64,000 bases of DNA from Argyresthia goedartella (GCA_949825045.1 OX463818.1:34364906-34428905), one strand, 5' to 3'; shown: positions 31,753 through 43,110, counted from the first letter of the stretch. Notes: generated by a model not told the origin, from the letters alone. Program-made: numbers and translations.

Positions 31753-32133
31753 AACCGGTCAAGTGTCAAACCGGTTCCGTAGCACCGTACAATGGTAAGG
31801 ATGGTGTGAAGTGAATAGTTAGGATTTTACATAGCAACATGTTGTTTACAAAGTTATTTGTGCGAATACTTTCACACTCCATGTACGTAGCCAGGTGCGT
31901 TCATAAGTTTGTATCTGGTATTGAAAGAATTGTTGTATGAGAGCCCCCTTAAATATTTATTTTATGCTGTTTTTTTGTATTAGTTGTTATAGCGGCAACA
32001 GAAATACATCATCTGTGAACATTTCAACTGTCTTCCTATCACGGTTCATCTGATACAGCCTGGTGACAGACGGACGGACGGACAGCGGAGGCTTAGTCAT
32101 AGGGTCCCGTTTGGCACCCTTCGGTAACCCTAA
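31753..32133 (+). repeat. Interspersed repeat D, copy 2
   Basis: Starts ACCGGTCAAGTGTCAAACCG and ends in the GACGGACGGACGGACAGCGG and CTTCGGTAACCCTAAGG region. It is diverged from the 6467-6880 copy but colinear with it. Confidence 0.75.
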
Positions 32134-32403
32134 GGAACGAAAAAATCCTGTTTCGCTCGCGAGGTTTACAGCTTACAGAGCTTCATTCATTCGGCCCGTT
32201 AATTTTCGTTTTACTCAACTGTGCGTGAACCTTATGGCTCTGTAAATATTATATTCAGAAATAAATTCGAACAGACAAAAAATTTGTAGCATAACCATTT
32301 AACAAAATAAAAATCAGAGCGTCACGTCTCTTGATATACGGGGTTGAAAAGACACAGTTTTCACGTATACGCAATGATAATACAAAAGTTGTTGTTGTTA
32401 TTA
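32134..32403. other. No gene seen
   Basis: Short spacer before a MITE. Nothing was recognised. Confidence 0.3.
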
Positions 32404-32665
32404 CACTGACGAGCAATGAAAAAGTTCCAGTGACATAGCACCAAATTACTCCTAAACGGGAAAGGCTAGCTTAATGACGCCGTCTGCAATATTGAAGTAC
32501 ATTTAACAGCGCATCAGAATATTACCAATTAAAAACGTAAATATTGTGTTCAAATTTTAAATTTTAATTTAAAATTTGAACACAATATTTACGTTTATGT
32601 TTTAAAAAATTGGATGGGTGTTTGTCAAAATTTTGTGGGTGGAACTTTTTCATTGCTCGTCAGTG
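32404..32665. mobile_element. Tc1/mariner-type MITE
   Basis: The ends CACTGACGAGCAATGAAAAA are inverted over about 25 bp. The element is 262 bp and flanked by TA at 32402-32403 and 32666-32667, the Tc1/mariner target duplication. No transposase remains. A perfect palindrome lies inside. Confidence 0.85.
32535..32594. repeat. Perfect 60 bp palindrome inside the MITE
   Basis: Two 28 bp arms, ACGTAAATATTGTGTTCAAA then TTTTAAAT, are exact inverted copies around a TTTA centre. The hairpin would be very stable; it may have arisen after insertion or may be an inherited part of the element. Confidence 0.9.
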
Positions 32666-32667
32666 TA

Positions 32668-33100
32668 TTCGTGTAGCGGAGTCGGAGATTGAGTTGGTTT
32701 ATTCTATAAATATAGATCTTGCCAACCCTCTTCTATGAACATAAATTATGTTATGTTAAATGTATGTACCTATATAACGTTCGAAGACTTTATGTACACA
32801 AGCAGGATCGCTTTGACGCAGCGATAAGCTCTCAAAGCTTTGTGCAAATTCTATTTACAGCATCCTCCTCTATTTGTAACTGAAAGGAATCTTTGAAATT
32901 AAAGCAAACGTTCGCGATGTATAAAATGGTACCTTCTGGTGTAATTAAACGAATTCCAAGCGACTTCGGGGAGGTCAGAAATGGGGAATTTCTGTGTAAT
33001 TTACTCTCGTATTTGAGAGTCAATGGGAAATGAGAGAAAAGTTGCTGCGTTTATGTAGTTTCGGCAGCCATTTGCAACAAACATGTATAATTTACAGAAG
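32668..33100. other. No gene seen
   Basis: A minus-strand ORF of 63 codons at 32832-33023 has no recognisable family and no splice context, so it is not called. The rest is AT-rich. Confidence 0.3.
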
Positions 33101-33109
33101 TGGAAAACA

Positions 33110-33500
33110 AACATAACATCACATATGTTTTTAAGCCATTTATTAATCCCAATTACAATATATATAACTTATGCTATATAGCCACTATACAAACCAGTAG
33201 TTTATCTGTAGTGGCGAGTGTTACTTACTTAAAAAACAAGTTATCTTAAAAACATAATTACGAAAACAGAGTCTTAAAAATATCACGCACGTAGGTACAT
33301 ATTTTAATTATATTATTTGGAAACAGAGTTTTTGATGAGGAAATCTTTTATCTTATGCTTATACTTATTGCCATCGCTATTAATATATAAATGTTGCAGG
33401 TTGTTTGGAAGTTCGTTGACCATATCCGGCAAAAAGAACATCCATGTTCTAGTTTCATATGTAGTATTATATCTAGGTAATGTAAATGATGGCATGTAGC
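33110..33500 (-). pseudogene. LINE C-terminal fragment
   Basis: The minus-strand ORF 33313-33495 reads LPRYNTTYETRTWMFFLPD, VNELPNNLQ and KYKHKIKDFLIKN. It resembles the C-terminus of Jockey-type ORF2 proteins (P...T...R..F...LP..WN.LP..L). Only the end and probable 3' UTR remain. Confidence 0.55.
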
Positions 33501-33619
33501 TAAGGTTACGTAATCTAGAAGGCCTTTCCTTTTTTTTTCAAAAACGTTTTGTTAATACCTTCATCGATTAGTATATGTAATAGTAGTAGATACATTCACA
33601 TAGTATATACATTCAGGCA

Positions 33620-33812
33620 TCTACACTGCTTCTGGCTCCTTACTAGGGTAACCTGAGTCGTGGAAATCAGAAACAGCGACGTCACACACATATTAACATC
33701 CAAGAAATAGGGCTTTGTTTTTTGTCTTCCTCTCCAGCCAGGATTCGAAATACGCTCTCACTTTGGAGGCCGACACCCGCACCGCAAAGCCACAGAGGTC
33801 GTCATATCTTCA
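33620..33812 (-). repeat. SINE-C, minus copy
   Basis: GAAATCAGAAACAGCGACGT, ATTAACATCCAAGAAATAGG, then CTCTCCAGCCAGGATTCGAA (decayed box B) and the rest of a tRNA-like head up to CCACAGAGGTCGTCATA. It is similar to 60568-60745. Confidence 0.7.
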
Positions 33813-33867
33813 CGATTTCTCCATTACGTGTGGCAGAGGCACAGTTTAGATTCTCATTTTGCGAGAA

Positions 33868-34165
33868 CTTGATAATTATTGATTCGAGCGAACTTCAAAA
33901 AAATATATATATATTTGATGAGGTTATAAATTTTAACCGTTTCAGTTAGGGCGAAAATTCTTTCGTATTTCTGTCTGACTGTCCGCGTGTCTCACATCTC
34001 AACCGATTGCCGTGAAATTTTGTGAGTAGGTTCGATAATCAGATGTTTTTAGTCGATTCAGTTTTGTATTGTTTTCAAAATGGCGGAGATATGAGGTTAA
34101 AATGTTATTGGTGTGGTTACTTTCATACTCCAGTACGTAACCAGGTGCATTGTGACATTCTGACC
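33868..34165 (+). repeat. Interspersed repeat E, copy 2
   Basis: Colinear with 30365-30725: TGATTCGAGCGAACTTCAAA, GATGAGGTTATAAATTTTAA, CTCAACCGATTGCCGTGAAA, AAAATGGCGGAGATATGAGG and the repeat D-like GGTTACTTTCATACTCC end. Confidence 0.7.
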
Positions 34166-34879
34166 GGAGGCTAGTTCATCGCACAGTTATTCAGATTTTT
34201 ACCGGATGCAGCAGAAATATGCGTGCCATGTCGTTGATCACCGATCCCAAAAGTAATATCTTATGGGTATAAGGAATTAATTAAGTATAGCAACCTAAAT
34301 GTAAGTCAATAATTCTGTGGGTAAACCAGCTTTATTACGCTGTATACAAATACACCATTCTTCAGAATAATCAAGAGACAGAACAGCAAATATTATAAAG
34401 AAAAGTAAAACAAACGCCGAAAAGGAAAAGGCTACCAAGACCAAACCGCGGCGTAATAGACCGTGCACAAAGAGACATTAGACCTTTTTATTCTGGTAGG
34501 ATAATATACATTTCCCTATTTGAAGGCAATAACAGAGTGTAGGCTAATCCCATTTGGAAGGCCTTTTTGGGACAGTCGTAGGCTGGCTAGAAGGGTTTGT
34601 ACCAGATAAGCTTTTACTTTTCTACTAACCTGACGAACTTTATAAAATAGATACCTCGATGGATTGCAAATACAAAATAACGTATATTTTTTTCCTGACT
34701 TGAAATATAGTATACGTCTGTTTTTTCCATTCGCATGTATTTTTGTTGTTTCTTTGTTATACTTACTTGTTGTATTTTGTGTGTTCTGTTTTGTGTATAG
34801 TGACGACTGAATGTGAAATAAAAGCTCCAATATATGAATGTTAATGTAAACCAACATGGATGATGAAAATTATTTCATC
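34166..34879. other. No confirmed gene
   Basis: A 113-codon minus-strand ORF at 34516-34857 is Lys/Tyr/Leu rich with no known motif. It could be a chance frame in AT-rich DNA, so it is not called. Nothing else was recognised. Confidence 0.3.
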
Positions 34880-35880
34880 ATCCATGCCCCAGTTCTACTC
34901 TTGTCCACTACAGCTCATTAAATACAACTTCTACGCCTGACCTCTGCATCTCAAAAAATGTGAACAATATCTCTGGATTGCTAAAGTACCTGCCCTAGAT
35001 TCAAACCACCTTCCCGTAGTTTTCACCTTGGATGGTGTAATCAAACGCGAGACTAGGAGCAAGTGCAATTACTCCCAAGCAGACTGGCCTGGATACCGTA
35101 ACTATTTAAATAATAGAATTTATCTTCCTTCGAAATTCTCCACCTCGACTCCGGATCTGGATAATATTGTCAATGACCTAGTTTACTCTATCTCCGAAGC
35201 TCGGGAAACATTTTAACCTAAACCAACTGCTACCTTGTGTACTAAACCGTTACCCCGTTTCATCAAAAGGCTTATCAGAGATAAAAACCAGACGTTTCTA
35301 TAGCAAATTACTTAGAACAGCTGTAAATAAATTGCAAAGTCGCATTAAGGAAGCGTAACAAGCGAATCATGACAAAATATGGAATGACAAACTGAAATTA
35401 TTAGACATCCCTCCCCAGATATATGTAAGTTAGTAAAATCTCTATCTCACAATATTTCTGTTATACCACCCCTCAAAAAACAAGATGGATCGCTCTCAAT
35501 GGACATCCGCGACAAAAGCAATGTGCTAGCAGAGTCATTCCATAATAACATGTTCCTCACAGACAACTAGAGCTCACCTGTTGAAAAATATGAAATTGTG
35601 AACAACTCTGTTACTGTCTAGAACAATTATTCCCCCGTTGATGACGCTATTTTACATCCAATACATCCTAAAGAGCTCTGGAAGCAAAAACGTAAATTGA
35701 AATGTCACAAATCGCCTAGTCCTGACAACTTTATTAATATTATTAACTAAAATCCTGAATTTCTACCTAAGGGCCTGCTACTTTCCATGGAAATGGAAAT
35801 AGCAGCTTGATAAGGTCATCGCAATCAAAAAGCCCGGGAAAGAGTAGTCAAGTCCTGTCAGTTATCGACCTAACTAAACT
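34880..35880 (+). pseudogene. LINE endonuclease-RT remnant
   Basis: The plus strand holds the end of an APE endonuclease (TPDLCISKNV, LDSNHLPVVFTLDG), the linker WPGYRNYLNNRIYLPSKF, and the start of RT (HKSPSPDNF, then AIKKPGKE followed by SPVSYRP). Many stops and shifts interrupt it, and it ends before the RT catalytic blocks. The Jockey-like order is clear; the copy is old. Confidence 0.7.
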
Positions 35881-36234
35881 AAACATATTGTATGTATCCA
35901 TATTGACTGTGTCCATATGAGTTATATGAATGTTGTATTTACTTTAAATAAAGACCTTTGAAAAACAAACAAAACGATGTAAACCAACGACCAATTTTGA
36001 AGATAATCACTGCGGTTTTTCCGGGTTGAATGTGATAGTTTGTCAAGTCCAGGCAATTTTCTTACATTCATACTTGTTTTTATCATAACTATACTTAAAA
36101 AATATTTGTAGTACATACCAGCGTAGCTCCTGATTGATTATGATTTTGGTTCATCTGAAGGACAAGACGAGATCCTGCTGAAGTAAATTGTTCTTCTATT
36201 AGATTAGTAAACCAAGACAAACTGTACCTTGATT

Positions 36235-36320
36235 CCGTAATATTTTTGTGATGTCAGTGTTTCTGGTTCCCACGATACAGCGTATCCTAGTATGGGGCAA
36301 GAAGCAATGTATGTTTATAT
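36235..36320 (+). repeat. SINE-C fragment
   Basis: TTGTGATGTCAGTGTTTCTG, GTTCCCACGATACAGCG and TATCCTAGTATGGGGCAAG match the 3' body of SINE-C. The head is missing. Confidence 0.6.
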
Positions 36321-36329
36321 TATGTTATA

Positions 36330-36450
36330 TTGACATACCCAGCTTCATTTGACATTTTTTATTTGTAACTATTTATTTGAATTTTCATATTGTAATTTAT
36401 TCTATGGGCTTACGCCTGCAATAAACGATTAGTATTATTATTATTATTTC
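36330..36450 (+). repeat. Retroposon 3' end with (ATT)n tail
   Basis: CTATGGGCTTACGCCTGCAA followed by TAAACGATTAGTATTATTA and an ATT run. This is a typical 3' terminus of a lepidopteran retroposon; the body is not identified. Confidence 0.45.
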
Positions 36451-36699
36451 TTCTACTTCTTCTTCTTTTATAAATGGCGTGCTAACCTCTTTTGAAGTTA
36501 ATTTTGCCAGGGTCATATGTACTTAAAGGTCGTAATTTAGAAATTTCTGCTTTTTTCAATTTGTCTTTTTACCAATGACAGTCGCTTTAAGTGACAGCTC
36601 CTCACAGCAAAAATCGCTCCTTCAAACTTATCATGCAATTCTGACTTCTAGGAATTTCATAATTCTTTACTGCACATAAATACATAAAAAGTTATATTA
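36451..36699. other. No gene seen
   Basis: Unassigned AT-rich spacer. Confidence 0.3.
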
Positions 36700-36780
36700 A
36701 TGGAAAAAATATGTACAAAGGCGAGCTTATCTCAAAAAGAGATTTATTCCAGCAAACCAAGGCATGACAGGAAAATTTAC
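36700..36780 (-). repeat. Retroposon 3' tail G, minus copy
   Basis: ACAAAGGCGAGCTTATCTC and TTCCAGCAAACCAAGGCATG are the reverse complement of the tail at 9602-9720. Confidence 0.6.
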
Positions 36781-36997
36781 CATGAAAGAGTAGGCAGTGC
36801 ACAATATCTATATCCCTCGCTTTACAGCAATTTTACACGAGCTGTCTTTCATTGCGATTTTTATGCGAAGTTGTGATTGGGCGATTCTTCAAAAGCGATT
36901 GAAGTTATAATGACATGATAAGGCTACTGATTGGTCAAACGTTAATTTGAAGTAAGCAAACATCCTTCAAACATCAATTTGGATTGCGATAGAAATG

Positions 36998-37031
36998 TCA
37001 TAGAATAGAATAGAATAGAATAGAATAGAAT
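36998..37031. repeat. (AATAG)n microsatellite
   Basis: About seven copies of TAGAA next to AATTGTTTATTTCATGAAC; it is probably the tail of a minus-strand retroposon whose 3' UTR follows to about 37120. Confidence 0.6.
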
Positions 37032-37126
37032 TGTTTATTTCATGAACATAGGTTACATTAATACACAGGTCTTAAAGAAATTAGATTACCGCTATGTCCT
37101 ACCAGTAAAATGGTGTATGAATATTA

Positions 37127-37942
37127 TTGTCTAAAGTACCTATGACCCGGAGAAGAAATCAGTATATTCTAGTAATTAACTGCAATTTTACTAAATATAC
37201 TATGATTTTTCCCCTTAAACGGGCTACTTCAGCTAATATCATTAATGTTTTAGAAAATTCAGTGTTTCTAGCTCATGGCATTCCCCAAACTATAATAATG
37301 GACAACGCTGTTCAATTTCAGTCGCGAGAATTCCACTCATTCTTAAATTCTTATAACGTTCCTTGTATTTTTCACACAGCTTTATATTGTCCTCAGGTTA
37401 ATCCTACAGAGAAATTTAATAGTACGATTATTACAGCTCTAGCATCCCTAGTAGGAGACGATCATAGATCCTGGGACAACCATCTTACTAAGATTCAGTT
37501 CGCAATGAACAGCGCTACAAACGTTGCTACTGGCTTTACTCCAAACTTTTTAGTCTTTGGTAGGGAAACAATACCTTGTGGTTCCTTCTATACGCCATCT
37601 CAGAATCTCGAGGAATTGATATTTATGCCCCGTGATATTTACGCGTCTAATGCTGGTCTCCTCTCATCTATCTTTCACAGAGTTCAAACTAAACTTCACA
37701 TAGCTCACGCTAAAAATAGCGCTCGCTATGATCTTCGACGGACTTTTAAAGAATTTAATGTGGGAAATACTGTTTGGCGTAAAAACCATGTTTTAAGCAA
37801 TGCTGGCACATACTTTAATGCTAAACTTGCCCCTAAATTCATTAAGTGTAAAATAGTAACCAAACTTTCACCATTGGTATACGTTCTAGAAGACCCTAAC
37901 GGAGTTAGAGGCAAGTGGCACATTAAAGACATTAAATCCTAA
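37127..37942 (+). pseudogene. Ty3/Gypsy integrase, 5'-truncated
   Basis: An open frame of about 271 codons encodes most of a retroviral-type integrase. It has RRNQYILVINCNFTKYTMIF, IPQTIIMDNAVQFQSREF (second catalytic Asp), NPTEKFNSTI (catalytic Glu), the ATGFTPNFLVFGRE motif and a chromodomain-less C-terminus with FNVGNTVWRKN and PLVYVLEDPNG. The HHCC zinc domain and the first catalytic Asp lie upstream in intact elements and are absent here. The fragment begins next to an unrelated retroposon tail. No ATG in good context; the first codons are the truncation point. Together with the polypurine tract and LTR downstream it is the 3' part of a Gypsy element. Confidence 0.85.
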
Positions 37943-38492
37943 ATTTTCTTGACTTCTATTAACTGTTACTTTGTATATATGTATAAATATCACCATCATT
38001 TTCACCTTATTATTTTATTTCTTCCTTTAATCCAGTGTTCTTCAACACATTTTACTTTAGGACCTCGAATTTTCGTTGGTTAGTCTTCACTTATTTTTTT
38101 TAATCTTTATTTCAGACACATCTCGTTGGCGATGTGGCTGATCTCTGGCTTCGAGCTCTACCGCTCTGGCCGCTCTTAATCTTGTCTTAAGTCGTAGCGA
38201 CTAAAGCTACCTTAGGATTAATTTGTTTCTCTTTACCTCTACTTATTTTATTTTATTTTTTCCACGCAGCAGCGGATGACAACTCCTTAAGTAAGCCTGA
38301 ATGTCCTTTTGAAAACACACTTTTAGAGTGGTAGTCATTGAATGTGAACTCCACCCTTACCTGAATGAAGATGATGAATGTAAGTGATGGTATATCTGAT
38401 TTTGCCTGGTGATGTCTGTTTCTGCAAAGCTGTGTTTTTTTGGTTTATTTTTGTACATATCAAAATTTTTGCTGAGTCAAAAATTTTTTCCA

Positions 38493-38507
38493 GGGTCGGG
38501 GGGAAAA
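38493..38507 (+). promoter_or_regulatory. Polypurine tract of the Gypsy element
   Basis: GGGTCGGGGGGAAAA sits immediately before the TGTAGT start of the LTR, the place where plus-strand DNA synthesis is primed. Confidence 0.75.
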
Positions 38508-39700
38508 TGTAGTATTGTGCTACTTACATGCTATTCTTGCTTCCTAACCCTTAGCTCCAGCTCCACCATCAGTCCTTTTTGTTTGTCCTTCAGGGTGCTT
38601 GCTCTATTACGCTGGATACTTGGTGAGCTGTGCTGCTGATTATTGGTCATCACTTTTATTTCCATAGGAACCTGTAATGTTTTAAACCATAAGAATACAT
38701 TAATAAATCATGTTCGCTCTGCATTTTCATGTTATCAGCACTTCTAAATCGATAGGGAAGGGGCTTACCTTTGGTGACCTTGTTTTAGGCTTTCTCCGAA
38801 ACTCTACAATCTCGGGCTTCGTGCGCGCTGGTGCGCTACTATTTTTCCTTTTGTTGTCATGTAATTTTGGCTAAGTGAACTGTTTAAATTTTATATTACG
38901 AGCCTGAAACCAACAATTGACATTTGATTTGTTGATTGTTTATCTGGTTGTCATGGCAATGTCCATTCAAACTCGTTAGCGGTCTGATATGTTTACTTTA
39001 ATACTTTTACAAAAATACTCTTTCTCTCTTGGCCACTCTCAAAAATAACGTTTAATTTAAATAATTTTTAGAACTCTCCAAAAAGGGTATAAAAGCGGAA
39101 CATTTCTTCAATTCTACAGTCTCACGTCAGTTTCTGAACTGGAAGTACCAGTAAAGGCCTTATCCCGGGGTCGCTCAACCCCGGGATCCTGCGAAGCCTT
39201 CAAACTCCTTCAAATCTCCAAATTCTTCATCTACAACGGGATCCTGCGAACCTTCAAACTCCCTCAAAACCTTCAAATCAATCTTCAAACAACGGGATTC
39301 TGCGAGCCGCGCCTACGCCGCTACCATTCCTACAACGAAGATTTCTACAACGGGATTCTGCGAGCCGTGCCAACGCCGCTACTGTTCCTACAACGACGAT
39401 TTCTACAACGGGATCCTGCGAGGCGTAACTACAAGTACGCCCGCTACTGTTCCTACAACGACGATTTCAACAACATCTACAACAACAAATACACCTGCAC
39501 CCAGGTCTCCGCTTCCTTCTTTCTATCCAGACATCTGTATTTTATAAAACCTGTTTCACATCTCATCCATCCTCATCTTCGCATCATTTTTTTTTATAGA
39601 CTTCACTGTAAATACTATACTTCTAATAAACTGATACTACTAAATTTTATCTTGGTTGTTTGCTGTTAGGTTCTGGTTAGGTTCGGATCCTCACACGACA
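38508..39700 (+). repeat. 3' LTR of the Gypsy element
   Basis: Runs from TGTAGTATTGTGC to CACACGACA, giving TGT...ACA ends and about 1193 bp. It contains a core promoter and, at 39170-39430, several variant copies of ACAACGGGATCCTGCGAG alternating with Cys-poor GCTACTGTTCCTACAACGA blocks. An AATAAAC near 39627 may be the polyadenylation signal. Its right edge cuts directly into the LINE reading frame. The 5' LTR is not in the window, so identity cannot be tested. Confidence 0.7.
39088..39131 (+). promoter_or_regulatory. LTR core promoter (TATA and initiator)
   Basis: TATAAAA at 39088-39094 is followed by ACAGT at 39116-39120 and TCAGT at 39127-39131, both arthropod initiator-like and suitably spaced. 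The first is about 26 bp downstream, the more usual distance. Confidence 0.6.
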
Positions 39701-41444
39701 TTTTGGCTTATATATGATTTTCTCGAAGATTTTAGATATCACTGGGATGAGTGCAATGGGTCGGTAGTTTGTCATAGATTCCCTATCTGATTTCTTAAAG
39801 AGAGGTTTTACTATTGTTGTTTTTAAACTTTCCGGGTATGCTCCGTGGAGAATGCATAAATTTATAATGTGGCTCATGTGCGGTGCAATGATATACCGGA
39901 CATGTTTAATTACTTTAGTATGGATGCCGTCATATCCTACACTATTTTTATTTTTTAGAGCATTAATGGTTTTGACTATGTCATCCGCTGCTGTTGGATT
40001 CATGTACATTGACTGTTGCTGATGATTTATCGGGTGGGGATAGGTTTTATTACGTGACTGGTTGTTTTGTTGTATTTGATCTATGTAGAAGTTATTGAAC
40101 GCTTCTGAAATAAGTTGGGCATCGGTTATGACATTGTCGTCAATTTTTATTTTCTCTATAGGCTCACTAGGGAGAGAGATTTTGGTGTCATTAATTATTT
40201 TCCATGACTCTTTTGATTTATTCGATGAGTTTTGAATATTATAATTATTTTGAGATTTTTGAGTTAACTTCACATTTTTTTTTAAGTCGATTTGAATAGG
40301 ACTTTAGGTCATTTTTGTTCTTTATTGTAGGGTCTAGTCTAGATTTCCATAGTAATTGTCTCTGTGTTATACTACATTTCTTTATTCCTTTCGAGATCCA
40401 TTTGGGTTTTTTTCTTATTTTCACAGTTACCGTAATATTTGGAAAACATAGATTATAAATCAGTAGGAATGTTTCTAAAAAGCAGTCATATGATTCATTG
40501 GGATCATCAAGTGTATATATGTCAGAGAAAGAGAGTGCATTAAGATATGATTTAAATTTGTCTAAATTTTCTTGGCTATAATCTCTTTTGGTGGTTTTCC
40601 AAGAGTTGATTGCACATGTTTTTTTCACGGGACAGTTTAAAAGCTGTGCTGTATGGTCTGAGAGCCCGTAGTCAATAACTTTTCCTATTCCGTGATTAAT
40701 GTTGTGAGCAAAATTATCAAGACAGGTTTTAGATGACAATCTTGTTGGTTCTGCAAATTGAAGTCTTAGATTGTATCCTAGCAGAAAGTTTTTAAAGTCG
40801 GTAGAGGTTTTTGTTTGTTTGATAGTATCAATATTAAAGTCTCCGCTAATAATTACTCGTTTACCCGTTTTTATACATATCTTCTGTAGTAATTTTTCCA
40901 TTTGCTCATAGAATGTATTTAAATGCAAGGTTTTATTTTTATTTTTCGGAATTCTGTAAATACATACGATAATAATTTGTTGATGAATTAATTCTAAGCC
41001 GCAGCATTCAAATATCCCCTTTATAGAGAGTTTTGCGATTTCTTTTAGTTCTTTATATTGAAGACCAGTTTTAATTAGTATACAGGCTCCCCCTTTCCTT
41101 CTATCATCTCTTGAGTAGTGTGCCGCAATATGGTAGTTTAATAGCACTGCCAAGTCTTCCTCTCCTGCTATAATGTTGTGCTCCGTGATGCAGATGACGT
41201 CCACTACAACGTTCTCTATGTATAGTTCCTCTAGGTATAGAGTCAACATGTCTGATTTATTAATGAGACCAGCGATGTTCTGATGGAGAAGATTGAGATT
41301 TTTAGTGAAGAAAAAACTGGTGCTCTCTTTCTGTGCGCTCTTTTTGATAATGCTTGTGTTTGCCGGAGGGTACAGTATCTTGAGGTCCTGTGCGCATTTC
41401 TTGGGAATCTGGGCGTGGTTCTTGAGATTCTGTGTTCTCTTCAT
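39701..41444 (-). pseudogene. LINE-A ORF2: endonuclease and start of RT
   Basis: The APE endonuclease is well kept: LLHQNIAGLINKSDML, VICITEHNI, IISGDFNIDTIKQ, and the catalytic GLSDHTAQ. The linker RKKPKWISKGIKKCSITQRQ follows. RT begins in another frame after a one-base shift in an A run near 40262 (LKNKNSVGYDGIHTKVIKH, ESMTNYRPIALIPVISKIF). The frame stops at the Gypsy LTR, so palm and thumb are lost. Start chosen: the ATG at 41444 inside ORF1; an alternative start just before the conserved endonuclease is possible. It was probably coupled to ORF1 translation. Confidence 0.88.
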
Positions 41445-42492
41445 AGTTAATGTTGTTGTTTTCTCTTGTGTCTTGAATCAATCGGTTGACCTGTGTGAAT
41501 ATAGTACGTATCCCGCTGTTGGTTGTAGTCCCGTGCTTCTTGGTAAACACTTTATTGTCGTAATAAGTTAGGTTTTGATTGGAGTCCAGCAATGTCGCGT
41601 ATTTGTGAGTATGGTTGTCTAGATGAAGTAAGTTATTGAACGTTTCAACTCGCCCATTGAACATTGTGGTGAAGTCTGAGCACATGTAGACCGGTAGACA
41701 CATTATGATGTTGGTATGTTGCTGCGTTTGTAGAGTGTTCCGAATATTCTGCACAAGATCAAAGTAGTTGTTGGTGCTCTGGAAGTCTGCTTCACCTATC
41801 ATAATAATGCAGTAGTCATTTTTTGAATAGTTTTTTAGTTTTTTGTCTATTCCTCGCAGCAATTCCATTACTCCAACGCCAGGGGTTAGGAAGTGACAGA
41901 TACGACCTTGCTTCTTTAGTGCGTCCTGGGAAATTTCGAGGATCTTGTTACGTCTGTTACTTGTAATTAAGCAGATCTTTGGGTTCGTATCTCCGGTTAT
42001 AGTATTCGGGTTGAAATTGTGAATAGCCGCACTCTCCGTATTGATGTCGCACGTCTGTATTGTTTCGTTTCTGATGTTTTCAGCGCTTTTTGAAGTTTTT
42101 TGTAACTGGCTAGGTATTGTTTGTGGCGTTGACTTCGATTTTCGTTTATTTTTAGGTGTGACGCAATCATTTTTGAGGCTGTCTGTTATTCTTTTGCATA
42201 AATTATTTTTCTTTAGTGAGTTTTCTAAGCTCGATTTTAGGCTCGAATTTTCCAAGTTCAGGTTGTCTATTTCTAGGTGCGCTGCTTTTAAATCTGTTTT
42301 TAGTTGTTCTATTTGCTGTTTTAGTTCCTTTATTTGGTCATCATCCTCGTAGTCCGACAATATAGGCATACTATTGCTTGTACTGTTTAGTCCTAGCCCA
42401 TCTTTGGAGTTGTCGTCGTCGTCAGTTAATATATCTGTGTCCGATTTGTTATTCCTTGGTTTTCGTAATGTAACGTTTTCGGAAAAACTCAT
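41302..42492 (-). CDS. LINE-A ORF1: coiled coil plus SGNH-like domain
   Basis: 396 residues, uninterrupted. Acidic N-terminus, then a coiled coil (QIKELKQQIEQLKTDLKAAH and IDNLNLENSSLKSSLENSL, about 55-100), a basic linker, and a globular domain. The latter has CIIMIGEADFQSTNNYFDL and IIMCLPVYMCSDF, spaced like the esterase/SGNH domains known in ORF1 of CR1 and related LINEs. The expected N-terminal GDS motif is not obvious, so a catalytic role is unproven. ORF1 proteins bind the element RNA. The ORF overlaps the start of ORF2 by 143 bp. Intact ORF in an otherwise truncated element. Confidence 0.75.
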   Translation of the reverse strand: MSFSENVTLRKPRNNKSDTDILTDDDDNSKDGLGLNSTSNSMPILSDYEDDDQIKELKQQIEQLKTDLKAAHLEIDNLNLENSSLKSSLENSLKKNNLCKRITDSLKNDCVTPKNKRKSKSTPQTIPSQLQKTSKSAENIRNETIQTCDINTESAAIHNFNPNTITGDTNPKICLITSNRRNKILEISQDALKKQGRICHFLTPGVGVMELLRGIDKKLKNYSKNDYCIIMIGEADFQSTNNYFDLVQNIRNTLQTQQHTNIIMCLPVYMCSDFTTMFNGRVETFNNLLHLDNHTHKYATLLDSNQNLTYYDNKVFTKKHGTTTNSGIRTIFTQVNRLIQDTRENNNINYEENTESQEPRPDSQEMRTGPQDTVPSGKHKHYQKERTEREHQFFLH

Positions 42493-43110
42493 TTTTATAG
42501 CAAACTAGCAATCTGGAACTCTCTGTGACTGGTACATTCGAAGTTGCACTTTAAAGAGTAATTTTTCACTTGGGCCTTCCACTGCCCTCTGGTGTCGAGT
42601 AGCTTAAGTAGTTGGTCTTCCCAGAGTAGATCATTGAAAACAACTGCGCAATAGATTGTAGATGGCGCTACTGGACCTGTTACTATTCACTGGTAGATGG
42701 CGTTACCAGCGCGGATGACGAAGAATATTTTATTTGAGTTTTAGGTTATGTTATTACAAGAACTTATTTAAATGTCTATGAACTGTATTTCATCGTCAAT
42801 TATGTTCACTTAACACTTTACACTGACCGGGATGTTGACTTGTGAAGTTTTGCACTTGTTTTTCGCAATGTTTGATCGTTGGCGTCACAATACTGTTGGC
42901 CGTATTTTACGCTTTGCACGTCGATTTACACCAAGATTCAAAGGTACGCAGGTGGATCGACGCTCAAAGGTTGATCACAATCAATTTTATTCCGATTTAT
43001 TCACTTATCACATCAAAAATAGAAATAATTTACAGAGCTATGTTTACTTGGCGCCAGTGTTGCCAGTATCGTTGATGAGTGCGTTAATCGTTCAATTATA
43101 GTCTAATTAT
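42493..43110 (-). other. Probable 5' UTR of LINE-A
   Basis: Lies upstream of the ORF1 ATG and before unrelated DNA at about 43120. It has no other feature. The plus-strand ORFs at 42832-43101 are shadows. The exact 5' end of the element cannot be placed. Confidence 0.45.

Noticed and set aside
34516..34857. 113-codon minus-strand ORF
   Set aside because: No recognised motif, signal or domain; plausible by chance in AT-rich DNA.
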